DNA from: Streptomyces sp. NBC_01689
GTDB lineage: Bacteria > Actinomycetota > Actinomycetes > Streptomycetales > Streptomycetaceae
Length of the DNA: 64,000 nt
Direction: 5' to 3'
Assembly: GCF_036250675.1 (NCBI RefSeq)
Contig: NZ_CP109592.1
Location: 4,836,001 to 4,900,000 of the forward strand
Positions 19,259-31,119 of the stretch are shown here, piece by piece. Every line of letters starts with the position of its first letter. The stretch's first letter is position 1. A model generated the notes under the pieces. That model made no database searches. It was not told the DNA's origin and saw nothing but the letters and a program-made list of their open reading frames with translations. The position numbers were made by a program, and so were the translations under genes.

Positions 19259-19938
19259 ATCAGGTGCCTTCCGGGCGAGGTAGCTGCTTTGCGACCCAGG
19301 TGGCTGAAAGCCAACGCGGCGATCACCTCAGCGTCAAGGAGTAACCACTTAACGAGATGGCAACAGCGTTCTGTGTTCCTCAAGTGAACACGATGGAAAG
19401 AGGGCGCACCTCCACTTCCACGCGACGCCGACGGTGCACCCGCTTCCCTCACACCCCGTCGGGGCCGCGCAACCCCCGCCCCCGACCTGGAGACTTGAAG
19501 ACGGCCGAGAATCACCGCAGCTCCGGACGGTCGCACGCGACCCCGTCCCGGCCCGGCGCGGTGGCACACCTCCGACCTCAAGTGATCTGCGTCACCTTTC
19601 GGGTCGTCAGCCGGGCGCCTCGCACAACTCCGGCCGCAATGACCGAATTTGTCTGACTCGGCGGCTGACGGCCGTTCACGCGCACGGCGTCGCGCCGGAC
19701 ACACCGCGGAAAACGGACCGCTCCGACCGCGACGCGGAGTTGGCCGGTTCGGCACCCTCCCGCGCGTCGGCGCGGGAACGCCCGGGGCCGGTCCCGCGCC
19801 GACGCGCCGGAGGAGAGCGCCGGTCCCGCCTCGCCGCCGGTCCCGCCGTCCCCGCCGGTCCCGCCGTTCCCGTCGGCAAACGTGCCCGCGCGGAGGACCC
19901 TTTCGCGGTACGGCGGGGCCTCCCGCCCGGCGGCATGC
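19259..19938. other. gene-free upstream region of the sugar-binding lipoprotein gene
   Basis: About 680 bp without a supported gene. The part near 19260-19400 is relatively AT-rich and should hold the lipoprotein promoter. A CRP-like site lies at 19582-19595. From 19825 to 19880 there are repeats of GCCGGTCCCGCC(G). Confidence 0.5.
19582..19595. promoter_or_regulatory. CRP-like site
   Basis: GTGATCTGCGTCAC fits both the GTGA-N6-TCAC core of CRP sites and the GTG-N6-GNCAC form described for Streptomyces Crp. It is about 325 bp upstream of the sugar-binding lipoprotein start, which is far for direct control. Confidence 0.4.
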
Positions 19939-19975
19939 GAAGGGGCCGGGAGGTGAACCACCTCCCGGCCCCTTC
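19939..19975 (-). terminator. terminator of the dnaK-grpE-dnaJ-hspR operon
   Basis: GAAGGGGCCGGGAGGTG (19939-19955) and CACCTCCCGGCCCCTTC (19959-19975) form a perfect 17-bp stem with a 3-nt loop, 13 bp beyond the hspR stop. Confidence 0.9.
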
Positions 19976-19987
19976 GACGGTCGAGAA

Positions 19988-20434
19988 CTACTCCGGCGAC
20001 CGCTTCGGCCGCCACACCACCAGGGCGCTGGTCTGCTGGACCTCCTGGTACGGGACCAGGTCCCGCCGGTAGGAGGCGTGCACGGCGGCCTCGCGCTGCC
20101 GCATGGTGGCCGCCGCGCCGTCCAGGGCCGACTCCAGTTCCACGACACGGGACTGCAGCGCGGCGACCTGGTTCTCCAGCTCGATGATGCGCTTGATGCC
20201 GGCCAGGTTGATGCCCTCGTCCTGCGACAACTGCTGGACGGTGCGCAGCAGTTCGATGTCGCGGGCCGAGTAGCGACGGCCGCGCCCGGGCGTGCGGTCC
20301 GGGGAGACCAGTCCGAGGCGGTCGTACTGACGCAGGGTCTGCGGGTGCAGGCCGGAGAGCTGGGCCGCCACCGAGATGACGTAGACCGGGGTCTCCTCGG
20401 TCAGTTCATAGGGGTTTCGACGACGGCCGTCCAT
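19988..20434 (-). CDS. hspR: heat-shock repressor HspR (MerR family)
   Basis: 148 residues. Residues about 17-85 are a MerR-type winged helix: VYVISVAAQLSGLHPQTLRQYDRLGLVSP, then GRGRRYSARDIELL, followed by a coiled coil (LENQVAALQSRVVELESAL). HspR represses the dnaK operon and clpB by binding HAIR repeats, with DnaK as co-repressor in Streptomyces. It is the last gene of the operon; the ATG is only 5 bp after the dnaJ stop. Its target sites are visible at 24187-24207, 24239-24259 and 13447-13467, so the regulator and its best-known targets are all in this window. Confidence 0.96.
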   Translation of the reverse strand: MDGRRRNPYELTEETPVYVISVAAQLSGLHPQTLRQYDRLGLVSPDRTPGRGRRYSARDIELLRTVQQLSQDEGINLAGIKRIIELENQVAALQSRVVELESALDGAAATMRQREAAVHASYRRDLVPYQEVQQTSALVVWRPKRSPE

Positions 20435-20438
20435 CTGC

Positions 20439-21626
20439 TCAAGCTCCCTTCGCGGCCTGGAACAGCTCCGCCCGCGGGTCCTCGTCCGCGGTTGCCTCGC
20501 GATACGCCTCCAGGGCGTCACGCGCCTTGCCCGACAGGTCCGTGGGGACCGCGACCTCGACGGTGACGAGGAGGTCGCCGCGGGTGCCGTCCTTGCGGAC
20601 CGCGCCCTTGCCGCGGGCCCGCATCGTACGGCCGTTGGGGGTGCCCGGGGGCAGCTTCAGGGTGACCGGGGGGCCACCCAGGGTCGGGACCCGTACCTCG
20701 CCGCCGAGCGCCGCCTCCGTGAAGGTGACGGGCACGGTGACGGTGAGGTTGTCGCCCTTGCGGCCGAAGACCGGGTGGGCGTCCACGTGGACCGTGACGT
20801 ACAGGTCGCCGGCCGGGCCGCCCCGTTCGCCGGGCGCGCCCTTGCCGCGCAGCCGGATGCGCTGCGAGTCGGTGACGCCCGCCGGGATGCGGACCTGCAT
20901 CGTGCGGGACGACTTGGCGCGCCCGCTGCCCGAGCACTCCAGGCAGGGGTGCTCGGCGATCAGACCGCGGCCCTTGCAGTCCGGGCAGGGGTCCGTCAGC
21001 GAGAACCCGCCGCCGGAGCCCCGCGCCACCTGGCCGGTGCCGACACAGGTCGGGCACACCCGCGGTGTGCCGTTCTTGTCGCCGGTGCCCGAGCAGGCCT
21101 TGCAGGGCGTCTGCGAGGTCATGCGCAGCGGGACGGTCGCGCCGTCCACCGCCTCGGTGAAGCTGAGCGTCACCTCGGTGTCGATGTCCTGGCCGCGCCG
21201 GGGCTGGGTCCGGGTGCCGGTGCCCGCGCCACCGCGGTTGAACAGGCCCCCGAAGACGTCACCGATGCCACCGCCGAAGCCGCCGGCCCCGCCGCCCGCA
21301 CCGCCCTGGGCGCCGCCCCCGAAGAGGTCGCCCAGGTCGAAGTTGAAGTTGCCGCCACCCGCTCCGGGCCCCGGACGGAAGCCGCCGTTGCCGAAGAGGG
21401 CGCGTGCCTCGTCGTACTCCTTGCGCTTCTTGGCGTCCCCGAGGATGTCGTTCGCCTCGGAGATCTCCTTGAAGCGCTCCTCGGCCTTGGCGTTGCCCTT
21501 GTTGGCGTCCGGGTGGAACTCGCGGGCGAGCTTCCGGTACGCCTTCTTGATCTCGGCCTCGGTGGCGTCCTTGGGGACGCCGAGGACCTTGTAGTAGTCC
21601 TTCTCGATGAAGTCCTTGGTGCTCAT
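20439..21626 (-). CDS. dnaJ: co-chaperone DnaJ
   Basis: 395 residues: J domain (residues about 8-75) with the HPD tripeptide in REFHPDANKG, a Gly/Phe-rich linker, four zinc-binding CxxCxGxG repeats (CKACSGTG, CPTCVGTG, CPDCKGRG, CLECSGSG), and C-terminal substrate-binding domains. It stimulates DnaK ATPase and delivers clients. GGAGGG precedes the ATG. The gene lies between grpE (34 bp upstream) and hspR (4 bp downstream). The operonic form suggests it is the stress-induced DnaJ paralogue of the two usual in Streptomyces. Confidence 0.97.
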   Translation of the reverse strand: MSTKDFIEKDYYKVLGVPKDATEAEIKKAYRKLAREFHPDANKGNAKAEERFKEISEANDILGDAKKRKEYDEARALFGNGGFRPGPGAGGGNFNFDLGDLFGGGAQGGAGGGAGGFGGGIGDVFGGLFNRGGAGTGTRTQPRRGQDIDTEVTLSFTEAVDGATVPLRMTSQTPCKACSGTGDKNGTPRVCPTCVGTGQVARGSGGGFSLTDPCPDCKGRGLIAEHPCLECSGSGRAKSSRTMQVRIPAGVTDSQRIRLRGKGAPGERGGPAGDLYVTVHVDAHPVFGRKGDNLTVTVPVTFTEAALGGEVRVPTLGGPPVTLKLPPGTPNGRTMRARGKGAVRKDGTRGDLLVTVEVAVPTDLSGKARDALEAYREATADEDPRAELFQAAKGA

Positions 21627-21659
21627 CCCCGACGTCCCTCCTTCCTCGTCGTGTCAACG

Positions 21660-24207
<2,548 letters not shown>

Positions 24208-24238
24208 TGTGCACGACACCCGGCTCCCGGTCAACAGA

Positions 24239-24259
24239 GCTGAGTCGAGGGGACTCAAG
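24239..24259. promoter_or_regulatory. second HAIR-like site of the dnaK promoter
   Basis: On the minus strand CTTGAGT-N7-ACTCAGC: one perfect half-site and one with a two-base difference. It is 52 bp from the first site and abuts the stop codon of the gene at 24262. Confidence 0.85.
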
Positions 24260-24261
24260 TC

Positions 24262-25281
24262 TTATCTGTTCCTTACGCGCAGGTGGGCTCCTGCCTGCGG
24301 TTTCCCCAGGAACCCTGCCCCATACGCGGGCACGCGAAGGAGTACCAGCACCATCACGGAGGCACCACCGGCCACCCACAGCGCCGCCCACGCCCCCACC
24401 CACCCCAGGTCGATCAGCAGGCCGACGAGTGCACCCGCGAAGCCGGTGGCCCCGACGAGGACCGCGGCGCCCGGCGCGGTGACACCGAGGTGCCGCAGCC
24501 GGTGGCCGAGGTGGTCGCAGGCTCCGCGCAGCAGCGGACGTCCGGCCCGCCGGCGCGAGACCAGCACCAGTGCCGCGTCGGCGGTCGCCACCACCGTCAG
24601 CGCGAAGACGGCCCCCACGCCCGGCCCGGCCTCCCGGCCGGCGTGCACCAGCACCGCGGCCGAGGCCAGCACGAACCCGGCGAACAGGCCGCCGCAGCGC
24701 CCCGGCGCGATCCGGGCGGGCGGCCAGCCGTGCATCAGGAACCCGGTGAGCGCGGCCGCCAGCACGCTCAGGAGCGTCGCGAGACCGTCCATGACCTCGG
24801 CGGCCGCGCACCCGCTCAGGGCGAAGGCGGTGACGACGGCGACCGTCCCCATCACTCCATCGGCGTGATCGAGGGAGGTGAACGCGTGCGCGACCAGGAC
24901 GATCCATCCGACAGCCACGATCCCCACGGGCAGCCCGAGCTCACCGAACGGCACGGTCAGCGCCGCGGCGGCGGTCACGACGGCCGCCCGCACCGCGAGC
25001 GGCACGGCTCTCAGGTCGGCGACGAGCCCGAGGGCACCGACCCCCGCCCCGGCGACCAGCAGCCGTCCGGCCGCCGGACCCAGCGGCGCGACGTCCGTCC
25101 AGTCACCGGCACCGGCCACCAGCCCCGTCGCCACGACCACCGCCGGCCCGCCGAGCAGCGCCACCACGCGCCCCCGGCGTCGCTCGACCGCACCGAGGCG
25201 CAGGGCGAGCGCACGGAGCAGTGCGGCGAGCACGGCGGCGAGGAACAGAGCGGCGAGGGCGGCGGCGATTCCGTACAACAC
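24262..25281 (-). CDS. TagO/WecA/MraY-type polyprenyl-phosphate sugar-1-phosphate transferase
   Basis: 339-residue, Ala/Val/Leu-rich protein with about ten membrane helices, of glycosyltransferase family 4. GLVADLRAVPLAVR is the first conserved Asp loop, FTSLDHADGVMG the N-x-x-D-G-x-D-G-like metal site (with changes), and DHLGHRLRHLGVT the C-terminal D-H-x-x-H-R-L segment typical of TagO/WecA. It should transfer a sugar phosphate to undecaprenyl phosphate at the inner face of the membrane, starting an envelope polymer; the sugar is unknown. GTG start. Its stop is 95 bp upstream of dnaK and directly next to a HAIR site, so read-through into dnaK is possible. Confidence 0.85.
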   Translation of the reverse strand: MLYGIAAALAALFLAAVLAALLRALALRLGAVERRRGRVVALLGGPAVVVATGLVAGAGDWTDVAPLGPAAGRLLVAGAGVGALGLVADLRAVPLAVRAAVVTAAAALTVPFGELGLPVGIVAVGWIVLVAHAFTSLDHADGVMGTVAVVTAFALSGCAAAEVMDGLATLLSVLAAALTGFLMHGWPPARIAPGRCGGLFAGFVLASAAVLVHAGREAGPGVGAVFALTVVATADAALVLVSRRRAGRPLLRGACDHLGHRLRHLGVTAPGAAVLVGATGFAGALVGLLIDLGWVGAWAALWVAGGASVMVLVLLRVPAYGAGFLGKPQAGAHLRVRNR

Positions 25282-25514
25282 AGCGCCAACTTAGGGTTGA
25301 ATGTCTGAAATGTGCTGCAGATAACACGATCGGGTTTACGTGTCGACCCCACGACCCCGGGAAGAGACATCCCCGTCAGGCGACCCTCAGCGACGCAGAT
25401 CACCGCACCGCTGACTACAGTGCGGCGCAAGAAGTGGGTAGTCTCAGACGGACTGCATAAGTTACCGCTTAGTAATCACACAAAGCCCCACCTCGCAGGC
25501 CCGAGGAGCCCCCA

Positions 25515-27797
25515 ATGCAACTCGCCGCGATCATTGTGTCGCTGACCCTGACCGTGGTCGGCGTTGCGCTCATCGCCCGAGCCGTCGCGCAGATCTACCG
25601 GTTCATCAAGCTCGGCCAGCCCGTCCCGGCCGGTTCCCGGACCGACGCCTGGAAGGCCCGCAGCATCACGCTGGCCAAGGAGTTCGTCGGCCACACCCGG
25701 ATGAACCGGTGGGGGATCGTCGGCGTCGCGCACTGGTTCGTCGCCGTCGGCTTCCTGACCCTCGGCCTGACGATCGTCACGGCCTACGGCCAGCTGTTCA
25801 AGGCCGACTGGACGCTGCCCGTCCTCGGCGACTGGCTGCCCTACGAGCTCTACACCGAGTTCATCGCGCTGTTCACGACGCTCGGCATCCTCGTGCTGAT
25901 CGCGATCCGGCAGCTCAACCGGCCGTCCAAGCCGGGCCGCAAGTCGCGCTTCGCGGGCTCCAAGACCGGCCAGGCCTACTTCGTCGAGGCCGTGATCCTC
26001 GTCATCGGCCTCGCCATCATGACCCTGCGCGGTCTGGAGGGCGCGATCCACGGCGTCCACCACTACGAGGCCGCGTACTGGGCGTCGTACCCCCTGGTCG
26101 CCGCCTTCAAGGGCCTGAGCCTCGGCACCCTGCAGAACCTGGTCTACCTGACCGCCATGATCAAGCTCGGCGTCACCATGGGCTGGGCGATCACGGTCGG
26201 CCTCAACACCAACATGGGCGTCGCCTGGCACCGCTTCCTCGCCTTCCCGAACATCTGGTTCAAGCGGAACGCGGACGGCGCGACCGCCCTCGGCGGCCTG
26301 CTCCCGATGACCTCCGGCGGCAAGGACATCGACTTCACCGACCCCGGTGAGGACGACGTCTTCGGCGTCTCCCAGGTCGAGCAGTTCTCCTGGAAGGGCC
26401 TGCTGGACTTCTCCACCTGCACCGAGTGCGGCCGCTGCCAGTCGCAGTGCCCCGCCTGGAACACGGGCAAGCCGCTCTCCCCCAAGCTGCTGATCATGTC
26501 CCTCCGGGACCACGCCCACGCCAAGGCCCCCTACCTGCTCGCGGGTGGCGGCAAGGACATGGAGGGCAACGAGAAGGCCTCCGCCGAGGCCCTCGCCGAC
26601 GTGCCCGCCGCGGCGCTGGCGGAGGCCGAACGGCCCCTCGTCGGCACCGTCGAGGAGAGCGGCGTCATCGACCCCGACGTCCTGTGGTCCTGCACCACCT
26701 GCGGCGCCTGCGTCGAGCAGTGCCCCGTCGACATCGAGCACGTCGACCACATCGTCGACATGCGCCGCTACCAGGTCATGATCGAGAGCGCGTTCCCGTC
26801 CGAGGCGGGCACGATGCTCAAGAACCTGGAGAAGAAGGGCAACCCCTGGGGCCTGGCCAAGAAGCAGCGGCTGGAGTGGACCAAGGAGGTCGACTTCGAG
26901 ATCCCCGTCGTCGGCCGCGACATCGAGGACCTCACCGAGGTCGAGTACCTCTACTGGGTCGGCTGCGCCGGCGCCCTGGAGGACCGCGCGAAGAAGACCA
27001 CGAAGGCCTTCGCGGAACTGCTCCACATGGCGGGCGTCAAGTTCGCGATCATGGGCGGCGACGAGAAGTGCACCGGTGACTCCGCCCGGCGCCTCGGCAA
27101 CGAGCCCCTCTTCCAGGAGCTCGGCATGGAGAACGTCGCCGCGCTGAACATGGCCTTCGGCGAGGAGACGGACGACGAGGGCAACACCACCCCCGAGTCG
27201 AGGAAGCCGAAGTCGGCGAAGAAGATCGTCGCCACCTGCCCGCACTGCCTCAACACCATCGGCAACGAGTACCCGCAGCTCGGCGGCGACTACGAGGTCA
27301 TCCACCACACCCAGCTGCTCCAGCACCTCATCAACGAGGGCAAGCTGCTCCCCGTCACCCCGGTCGAGGGTCTGATCACGTACCACGACCCGTGCTACCT
27401 GGGCCGCCACAACAAGATCTACACGCCGCCGCGCGAGATCATGTCCGCCGTCCCCGGCCTGCGCCAGCAGGAGATGCACCGCCACAAGGAGCGCGGCTTC
27501 TGCTGCGGTGCCGGCGGCGCGCGGATGTGGATGGAGGAGCGGATCGGCAAGCGCATCAACAACGAGCGTGTCGACGAGGCCCTCTCGCTCAACCCAGACA
27601 TCGTCTCCACCGCCTGCCCGTTCTGCCTCGTCATGCTGACCGACTCGGTCAACGGCAAGAAGAACGACGGGAAGGCCAAGGAGTCCGTCCAGGTCGTCGA
27701 CGTCGCGCAGCTGCTGCTCGACTCCGTGCGGACGCCGGTCGACCCGGCGGGTGCCGCGGAGACGGAGAGCGAGCCGGAGCCCGAACCGGTGAAGTAG
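25515..27797 (+). CDS. etfD: EtfD-like membrane iron-sulfur oxidoreductase
   Basis: 760 residues. The N-terminal ~250 residues have about five membrane helices (NarI/heterodisulfide-reductase gamma-like). A two-[4Fe-4S] ferredoxin module follows, with CTECGRCQSQCP and CTTCGACVEQCP. Two CCG (DUF3390/HdrB-like) cysteine-rich domains come after it, including VGCAGALEDR, CPHCLNTIGNEYP, DPCYLGRHN, GFCCGAGGARMW and CPFCLVMLTD. The same fusion occurs in Mycobacterium tuberculosis EtfD (Rv0338c), which takes electrons from electron-transfer flavoprotein during fatty-acid oxidation and passes them to the membrane quinone pool. The ATG is followed by a good hydrophobic start. No etfAB genes are adjacent. 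Confidence 0.88.
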   Translation: MQLAAIIVSLTLTVVGVALIARAVAQIYRFIKLGQPVPAGSRTDAWKARSITLAKEFVGHTRMNRWGIVGVAHWFVAVGFLTLGLTIVTAYGQLFKADWTLPVLGDWLPYELYTEFIALFTTLGILVLIAIRQLNRPSKPGRKSRFAGSKTGQAYFVEAVILVIGLAIMTLRGLEGAIHGVHHYEAAYWASYPLVAAFKGLSLGTLQNLVYLTAMIKLGVTMGWAITVGLNTNMGVAWHRFLAFPNIWFKRNADGATALGGLLPMTSGGKDIDFTDPGEDDVFGVSQVEQFSWKGLLDFSTCTECGRCQSQCPAWNTGKPLSPKLLIMSLRDHAHAKAPYLLAGGGKDMEGNEKASAEALADVPAAALAEAERPLVGTVEESGVIDPDVLWSCTTCGACVEQCPVDIEHVDHIVDMRRYQVMIESAFPSEAGTMLKNLEKKGNPWGLAKKQRLEWTKEVDFEIPVVGRDIEDLTEVEYLYWVGCAGALEDRAKKTTKAFAELLHMAGVKFAIMGGDEKCTGDSARRLGNEPLFQELGMENVAALNMAFGEETDDEGNTTPESRKPKSAKKIVATCPHCLNTIGNEYPQLGGDYEVIHHTQLLQHLINEGKLLPVTPVEGLITYHDPCYLGRHNKIYTPPREIMSAVPGLRQQEMHRHKERGFCCGAGGARMWMEERIGKRINNERVDEALSLNPDIVSTACPFCLVMLTDSVNGKKNDGKAKESVQVVDVAQLLLDSVRTPVDPAGAAETESEPEPEPVK

Positions 27798-27814
27798 CCC
27801 GGGCACGTCCCCTG

Positions 27815-27850
27815 AACGCCGGAGGAGCTGAGGACAGCGCCTCCGGCGTT
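27815..27850 (+). terminator. terminator of the EtfD-like gene
   Basis: AACGCCGGAGG (27815-27825) and CCTCCGGCGTT (27840-27850) form a perfect 11-bp stem 18 bp beyond the stop codon. Confidence 0.8.
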
Positions 27851-28098
27851 CGCGTTCCCCCGCGGGCGCCGTCGCCGCGTCCGGTCCCGGGGACACGCTC
27901 CCACCCCGGGAGTCTCACGTCCCTCACGTCCCTCACAGGAAATCCGAACTCGCGTACAACCCTCCTGCCTGCCTGTGGGTCTCCTGTTCGCCGACCGATC
28001 ATGAACACCGGGGCAACTCCCGGCGAACGTGGGCCGTCCGCACCCCATTGACTCGGAATGCCCGCCAGGCATTCCCGCATGCCGCAGGAGAACCCCGC

Positions 28099-29604
28099 AT
28101 GCACAAGCAGCACCCGCACCACCCTTCCCGCGCGCTGCGGCTCGCCCTCGCGACGGCCACCGCGGCCGCGCTGACGGGCGGTCTGCTCACCATCGCGGCC
28201 ACGACGGCCACGGCCGCCGACTCCACGACCGTCCCGGCCGCCGACTTCAACGGCGACGGCATCGGTGACGTCGCCTTCTCGGCGGCGGGCGCCTACGTGA
28301 GCGGCCACAAGACCGCCGGCCAGGTCGTCGCCCTCTACGGCACCGCCACCGGTGTGTCGGCCGCCAAGCGCTCCACGATCAGCCAGAACACGGCCGGGGT
28401 CCCCGGCACCGCCGAGGCCGGCGACGCCTTCGGCTCGGAGACGGCGTACGCCGACTTCAACGGCGACGGATACGACGACCTCGCCGTGTCCTCCCCGCAC
28501 GAGAAGGTCGGCACCGACACCGACGGCGGCGGCCTGGCGGTCCTCTGGGGCTCCCCGAGCGGCCTCACCGGCAAGGGCGTGAACATCGCCGACCCGGCCG
28601 CCTCCTCGCACGACATGTGGGGCAAGAACCTGGCCGCGGGCGACTTCGACGGCGACGGCAAGGCGGACCTGGCCGTCGGGAGCACGTCGAGCACCATCTA
28701 CGTCTACAAGGGCGGCATCACCACGGGCGGAGCGGCCGGCCGCGCCCGCACCACCGTCAAGCCCCCGATCCAGTCCGGCGGCACCGCCCGCGGTCCGCTG
28801 AACCTGACCGCCGGCGACATCAACGGCGACGGCCGCACCGACCTGGTGGTCGACGGCTTCGAGACCAAGACCGACTACGGCTGGAACACGAACTACTACG
28901 TGCCCGGCACGGCGAACGGCCTGAACGTCTCCGCCGCGAAGACCCTGAAGACCGGCATCATCACGGCCATCGGTGACATCAACGGCGACGGCTACGGCGA
29001 CATCGTCAGCGGCGCGCCCTGGGACAACACCAAGCTCAGCGACGGCACGACCCCTCCGGACTCCGCCTACGGCGGGAAGGTGAACATCACCTACGGCTCG
29101 GCGTCCGGTCCCGCCTCGACCACCGGGATCAGCCAGGACACCGGCAGCGTGCCCGGCACCGCGGAGAAGAACGACAGCTTCGGCTACGAGCTCGACCTCG
29201 GCGACATCAACCACGACGGTTACCAGGACCTCGTGGTCAGCACGGCGTTCGAGGACATCGACGGCCACGCGGACGCCGGCATGGTCACCGTCCTGTACGG
29301 CTCCACGCACGGCGTCAACACCTCCTCCGGCGCGCAGGCCTTCACGCAGAGCACCCCGGGTGTCCCGGGCAACGACGAGAAGGGCGACCTCTTCGGCCTG
29401 GACGTCAAGCTCGACGACGTGACCGGCGACGGCAGGGCCGACCTCCTGGTGGGCTCGGACGAGAACTCCAGTGACGGCACGGTCACCTACCTCCCCTCCA
29501 ACGGCACCAAGATCACCACGACCGGCTCCCGCTCCGTCTGGCCGGCCGACGCGGGCGTCTCGACCACGGGCACCCCGGGCTTCGGCGCCAACTTCGCGGA
29601 CTGA
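28099..29604 (+). CDS. secreted FG-GAP/integrin-like repeat protein
   Basis: 501 residues. Residues 1-37 are a signal peptide with cleavage near ATATAADS. The mature protein contains about seven FG-GAP repeats with calcium-binding D-x-[ND]-G-D-x-x-D cores (DFNGDGIGDV, DFNGDGYDDL, DFDGDGKADL, DINGDGRTDL, DINGDGYGDI, DINHDGYQDL, DVTGDGRADL), giving an integrin-alpha-like seven-bladed propeller. There is no lipobox or cell-wall anchor, so it is probably released. The ATG at 28099 has GCAGGAG upstream. Partners are unknown; Streptomyces encode many such proteins. Confidence 0.9.
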   Translation: MHKQHPHHPSRALRLALATATAAALTGGLLTIAATTATAADSTTVPAADFNGDGIGDVAFSAAGAYVSGHKTAGQVVALYGTATGVSAAKRSTISQNTAGVPGTAEAGDAFGSETAYADFNGDGYDDLAVSSPHEKVGTDTDGGGLAVLWGSPSGLTGKGVNIADPAASSHDMWGKNLAAGDFDGDGKADLAVGSTSSTIYVYKGGITTGGAAGRARTTVKPPIQSGGTARGPLNLTAGDINGDGRTDLVVDGFETKTDYGWNTNYYVPGTANGLNVSAAKTLKTGIITAIGDINGDGYGDIVSGAPWDNTKLSDGTTPPDSAYGGKVNITYGSASGPASTTGISQDTGSVPGTAEKNDSFGYELDLGDINHDGYQDLVVSTAFEDIDGHADAGMVTVLYGSTHGVNTSSGAQAFTQSTPGVPGNDEKGDLFGLDVKLDDVTGDGRADLLVGSDENSSDGTVTYLPSNGTKITTTGSRSVWPADAGVSTTGTPGFGANFAD

Positions 29605-29979
29605 GTCCGCGTTCGGCGAAGGACCACACGGTCCGGTGCGATCCGGCGCGGGGCGGGGGCCCGCGCCGGGGCTGCCGGCGTTCACCGGTCGCGGCCCGCA
29701 CGACCCGTACGGCCGTGTGTCCGGCAACGGACGTCCGGGGCGGGCGCGCGGGGCGGACGCGTACGGGGGCCCTCACCGGCCGGGCCGCCCGTCTCCCACC
29801 CCCGCCTCCGGCGCCCCGCGCGCTGCAACGTCCCTCGTGAGGGCCCCCGGACACCCCGCGGAAAACACCCGTTCGGCCCTTGCGCGGCCCCTTAGGGGAT
29901 GTCACAGCTCGGACCCAAACCCCGGTCCTGGGGCCCGTGTCCGGCACGTCACCGTGCGGGACCAGGTACGTTCGATTAC
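29605..29979. other. non-coding gap before the Yip1 gene
   Basis: About 375 bp, GC-rich, with no supported gene. The last 100 bp before the GTG at 29980 should hold the promoter; no clear terminator for the FG-GAP gene was seen. Confidence 0.5.
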
Positions 29980-30912
29980 GTGGCTGGATTCAGGATCGGG
30001 CGCGGCCGGGACAACCGGGCCCCGCAAGCGCGACCGCAACAACACCAACCGTCGTACGGGCAGCAGGCCCCCCAGGGAGGCCGGGAGCCGTACGGCCACC
30101 CGGGCGCGCCCTCGCGGCAGCAGCAGCCCTACGGAGGTCAGCCGTACGGCGGCGGGCAGCAGCCCTACGGCCGTGGACAGCAGGGCGGCTGGCCCCAGGG
30201 CGGCCCCGGCGGCGGTGAGCCGGAGTATTTCGGCGACGGGCACCCGCAGCAGGGCCCGGACCCGTACGCGGCGAACAGCCCCGGCCACACCCAGGCCTTC
30301 TCGGTCGGCGAGGACCCGTACTCCCAGGGCGAGACCTACCGCGCGGGCCAGGCCGCGGCTCCGCCCGTGGGTCCCCGCCTGCACTGGAAGGACCTGCTGA
30401 GGGGCATCGTCGTCAGCCCCAAGCAGACCTTCCTGCAGATGCGCGACTACACGATGTGGGCCCCGGCCCTGATCGTGACGTTCCTCTACGGCCTGCTGGC
30501 GGTCTTCGGCTTCGACGGCGCCCGCGAGGACGCCATCACCGCCACGCTCTCCAACGCCGTTCCGATCGTCCTGACGACGGCCGTGGCGATCGTCCTCAGC
30601 ACGTTCGTCCTGGGTGTCGTCACCCACACGCTGGCCCGTCAGCTCGGCGGCGACGGCGCCTGGCAGCCGACGGTCGGCCTCTCCATGCTGATCATGTCGA
30701 TCACGGACGCCCCGCGCCTGGTCGTCGCCATGTTCTTCGGCGGCGACGCGTCCTTCGTCCAGCTCCTCGGCTGGGTGACGTGGGTGGCGGCGGGCGCTCT
30801 GCTCACTCTGATGGTCAGCCGGTCCCACGACCTCCCTTGGCCGAAGGCCCTGGCCGCGTCGGCGATCCAGCTGGTCGCGATCCTGTCGATCGTCAAGCTC
30901 GGCACGTTCTGA
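29980..30912 (+). CDS. Yip1-family membrane protein
   Basis: 310 residues. The N-terminal ~125 residues are a Gln/Gly/Pro/Tyr-rich disordered region (PYG and QQPYG repeats). A Yip1 domain with about five membrane helices follows, starting HWKDLLRGIVVSPKQTFLQMRDY and ending IQLVAILSIVKLGTF. The family is linked to membrane trafficking in eukaryotes; bacterial members have unknown roles. The GTG giving MAGFRIGRGRDNRAPQ was chosen; the frame stays open upstream, but that extension lacks family features. Confidence 0.85.
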   Translation: MAGFRIGRGRDNRAPQARPQQHQPSYGQQAPQGGREPYGHPGAPSRQQQPYGGQPYGGGQQPYGRGQQGGWPQGGPGGGEPEYFGDGHPQQGPDPYAANSPGHTQAFSVGEDPYSQGETYRAGQAAAPPVGPRLHWKDLLRGIVVSPKQTFLQMRDYTMWAPALIVTFLYGLLAVFGFDGAREDAITATLSNAVPIVLTTAVAIVLSTFVLGVVTHTLARQLGGDGAWQPTVGLSMLIMSITDAPRLVVAMFFGGDASFVQLLGWVTWVAAGALLTLMVSRSHDLPWPKALAASAIQLVAILSIVKLGTF

Positions 30913-30930
30913 CCCGCGGCGGCGCGCCAC

Positions 30931-30978
30931 ACGAAAAGGGGCTCCTCCCGCACGGTGCGGGAGGAGCCCCCTTTTCGT
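30931..30978. terminator. bidirectional terminator between Yip1 and the Asn-repeat gene
   Basis: A stem of about 23 bp (30931-30953 with 30955-30978, one bulged C) with A4/T4 runs at its base. It carries complementary A and T tracts and so should work for both converging genes, although the minus-strand gene ends 141 bp away. Confidence 0.9.
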
Positions 30979-31119
30979 CCCGGTTCCCTGTTCCCCCGTC
31001 GGTGCCCGCCGGCCGCGTGGAAATCCACCTGCGGCGACCTGGCCCTCAATAGCGCGGCGAGCACGGGAGAGCCCGGCAGCCGGGTGGCTTCGACCCACCC
31101 GGCCGTCGGACTCTGAAGC

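Noticed and set aside
25476..27896. Long minus-strand frame opposite the EtfD-like gene
   Set aside because: Same effect of GC bias; the sequence is low-complexity and resembles no family.
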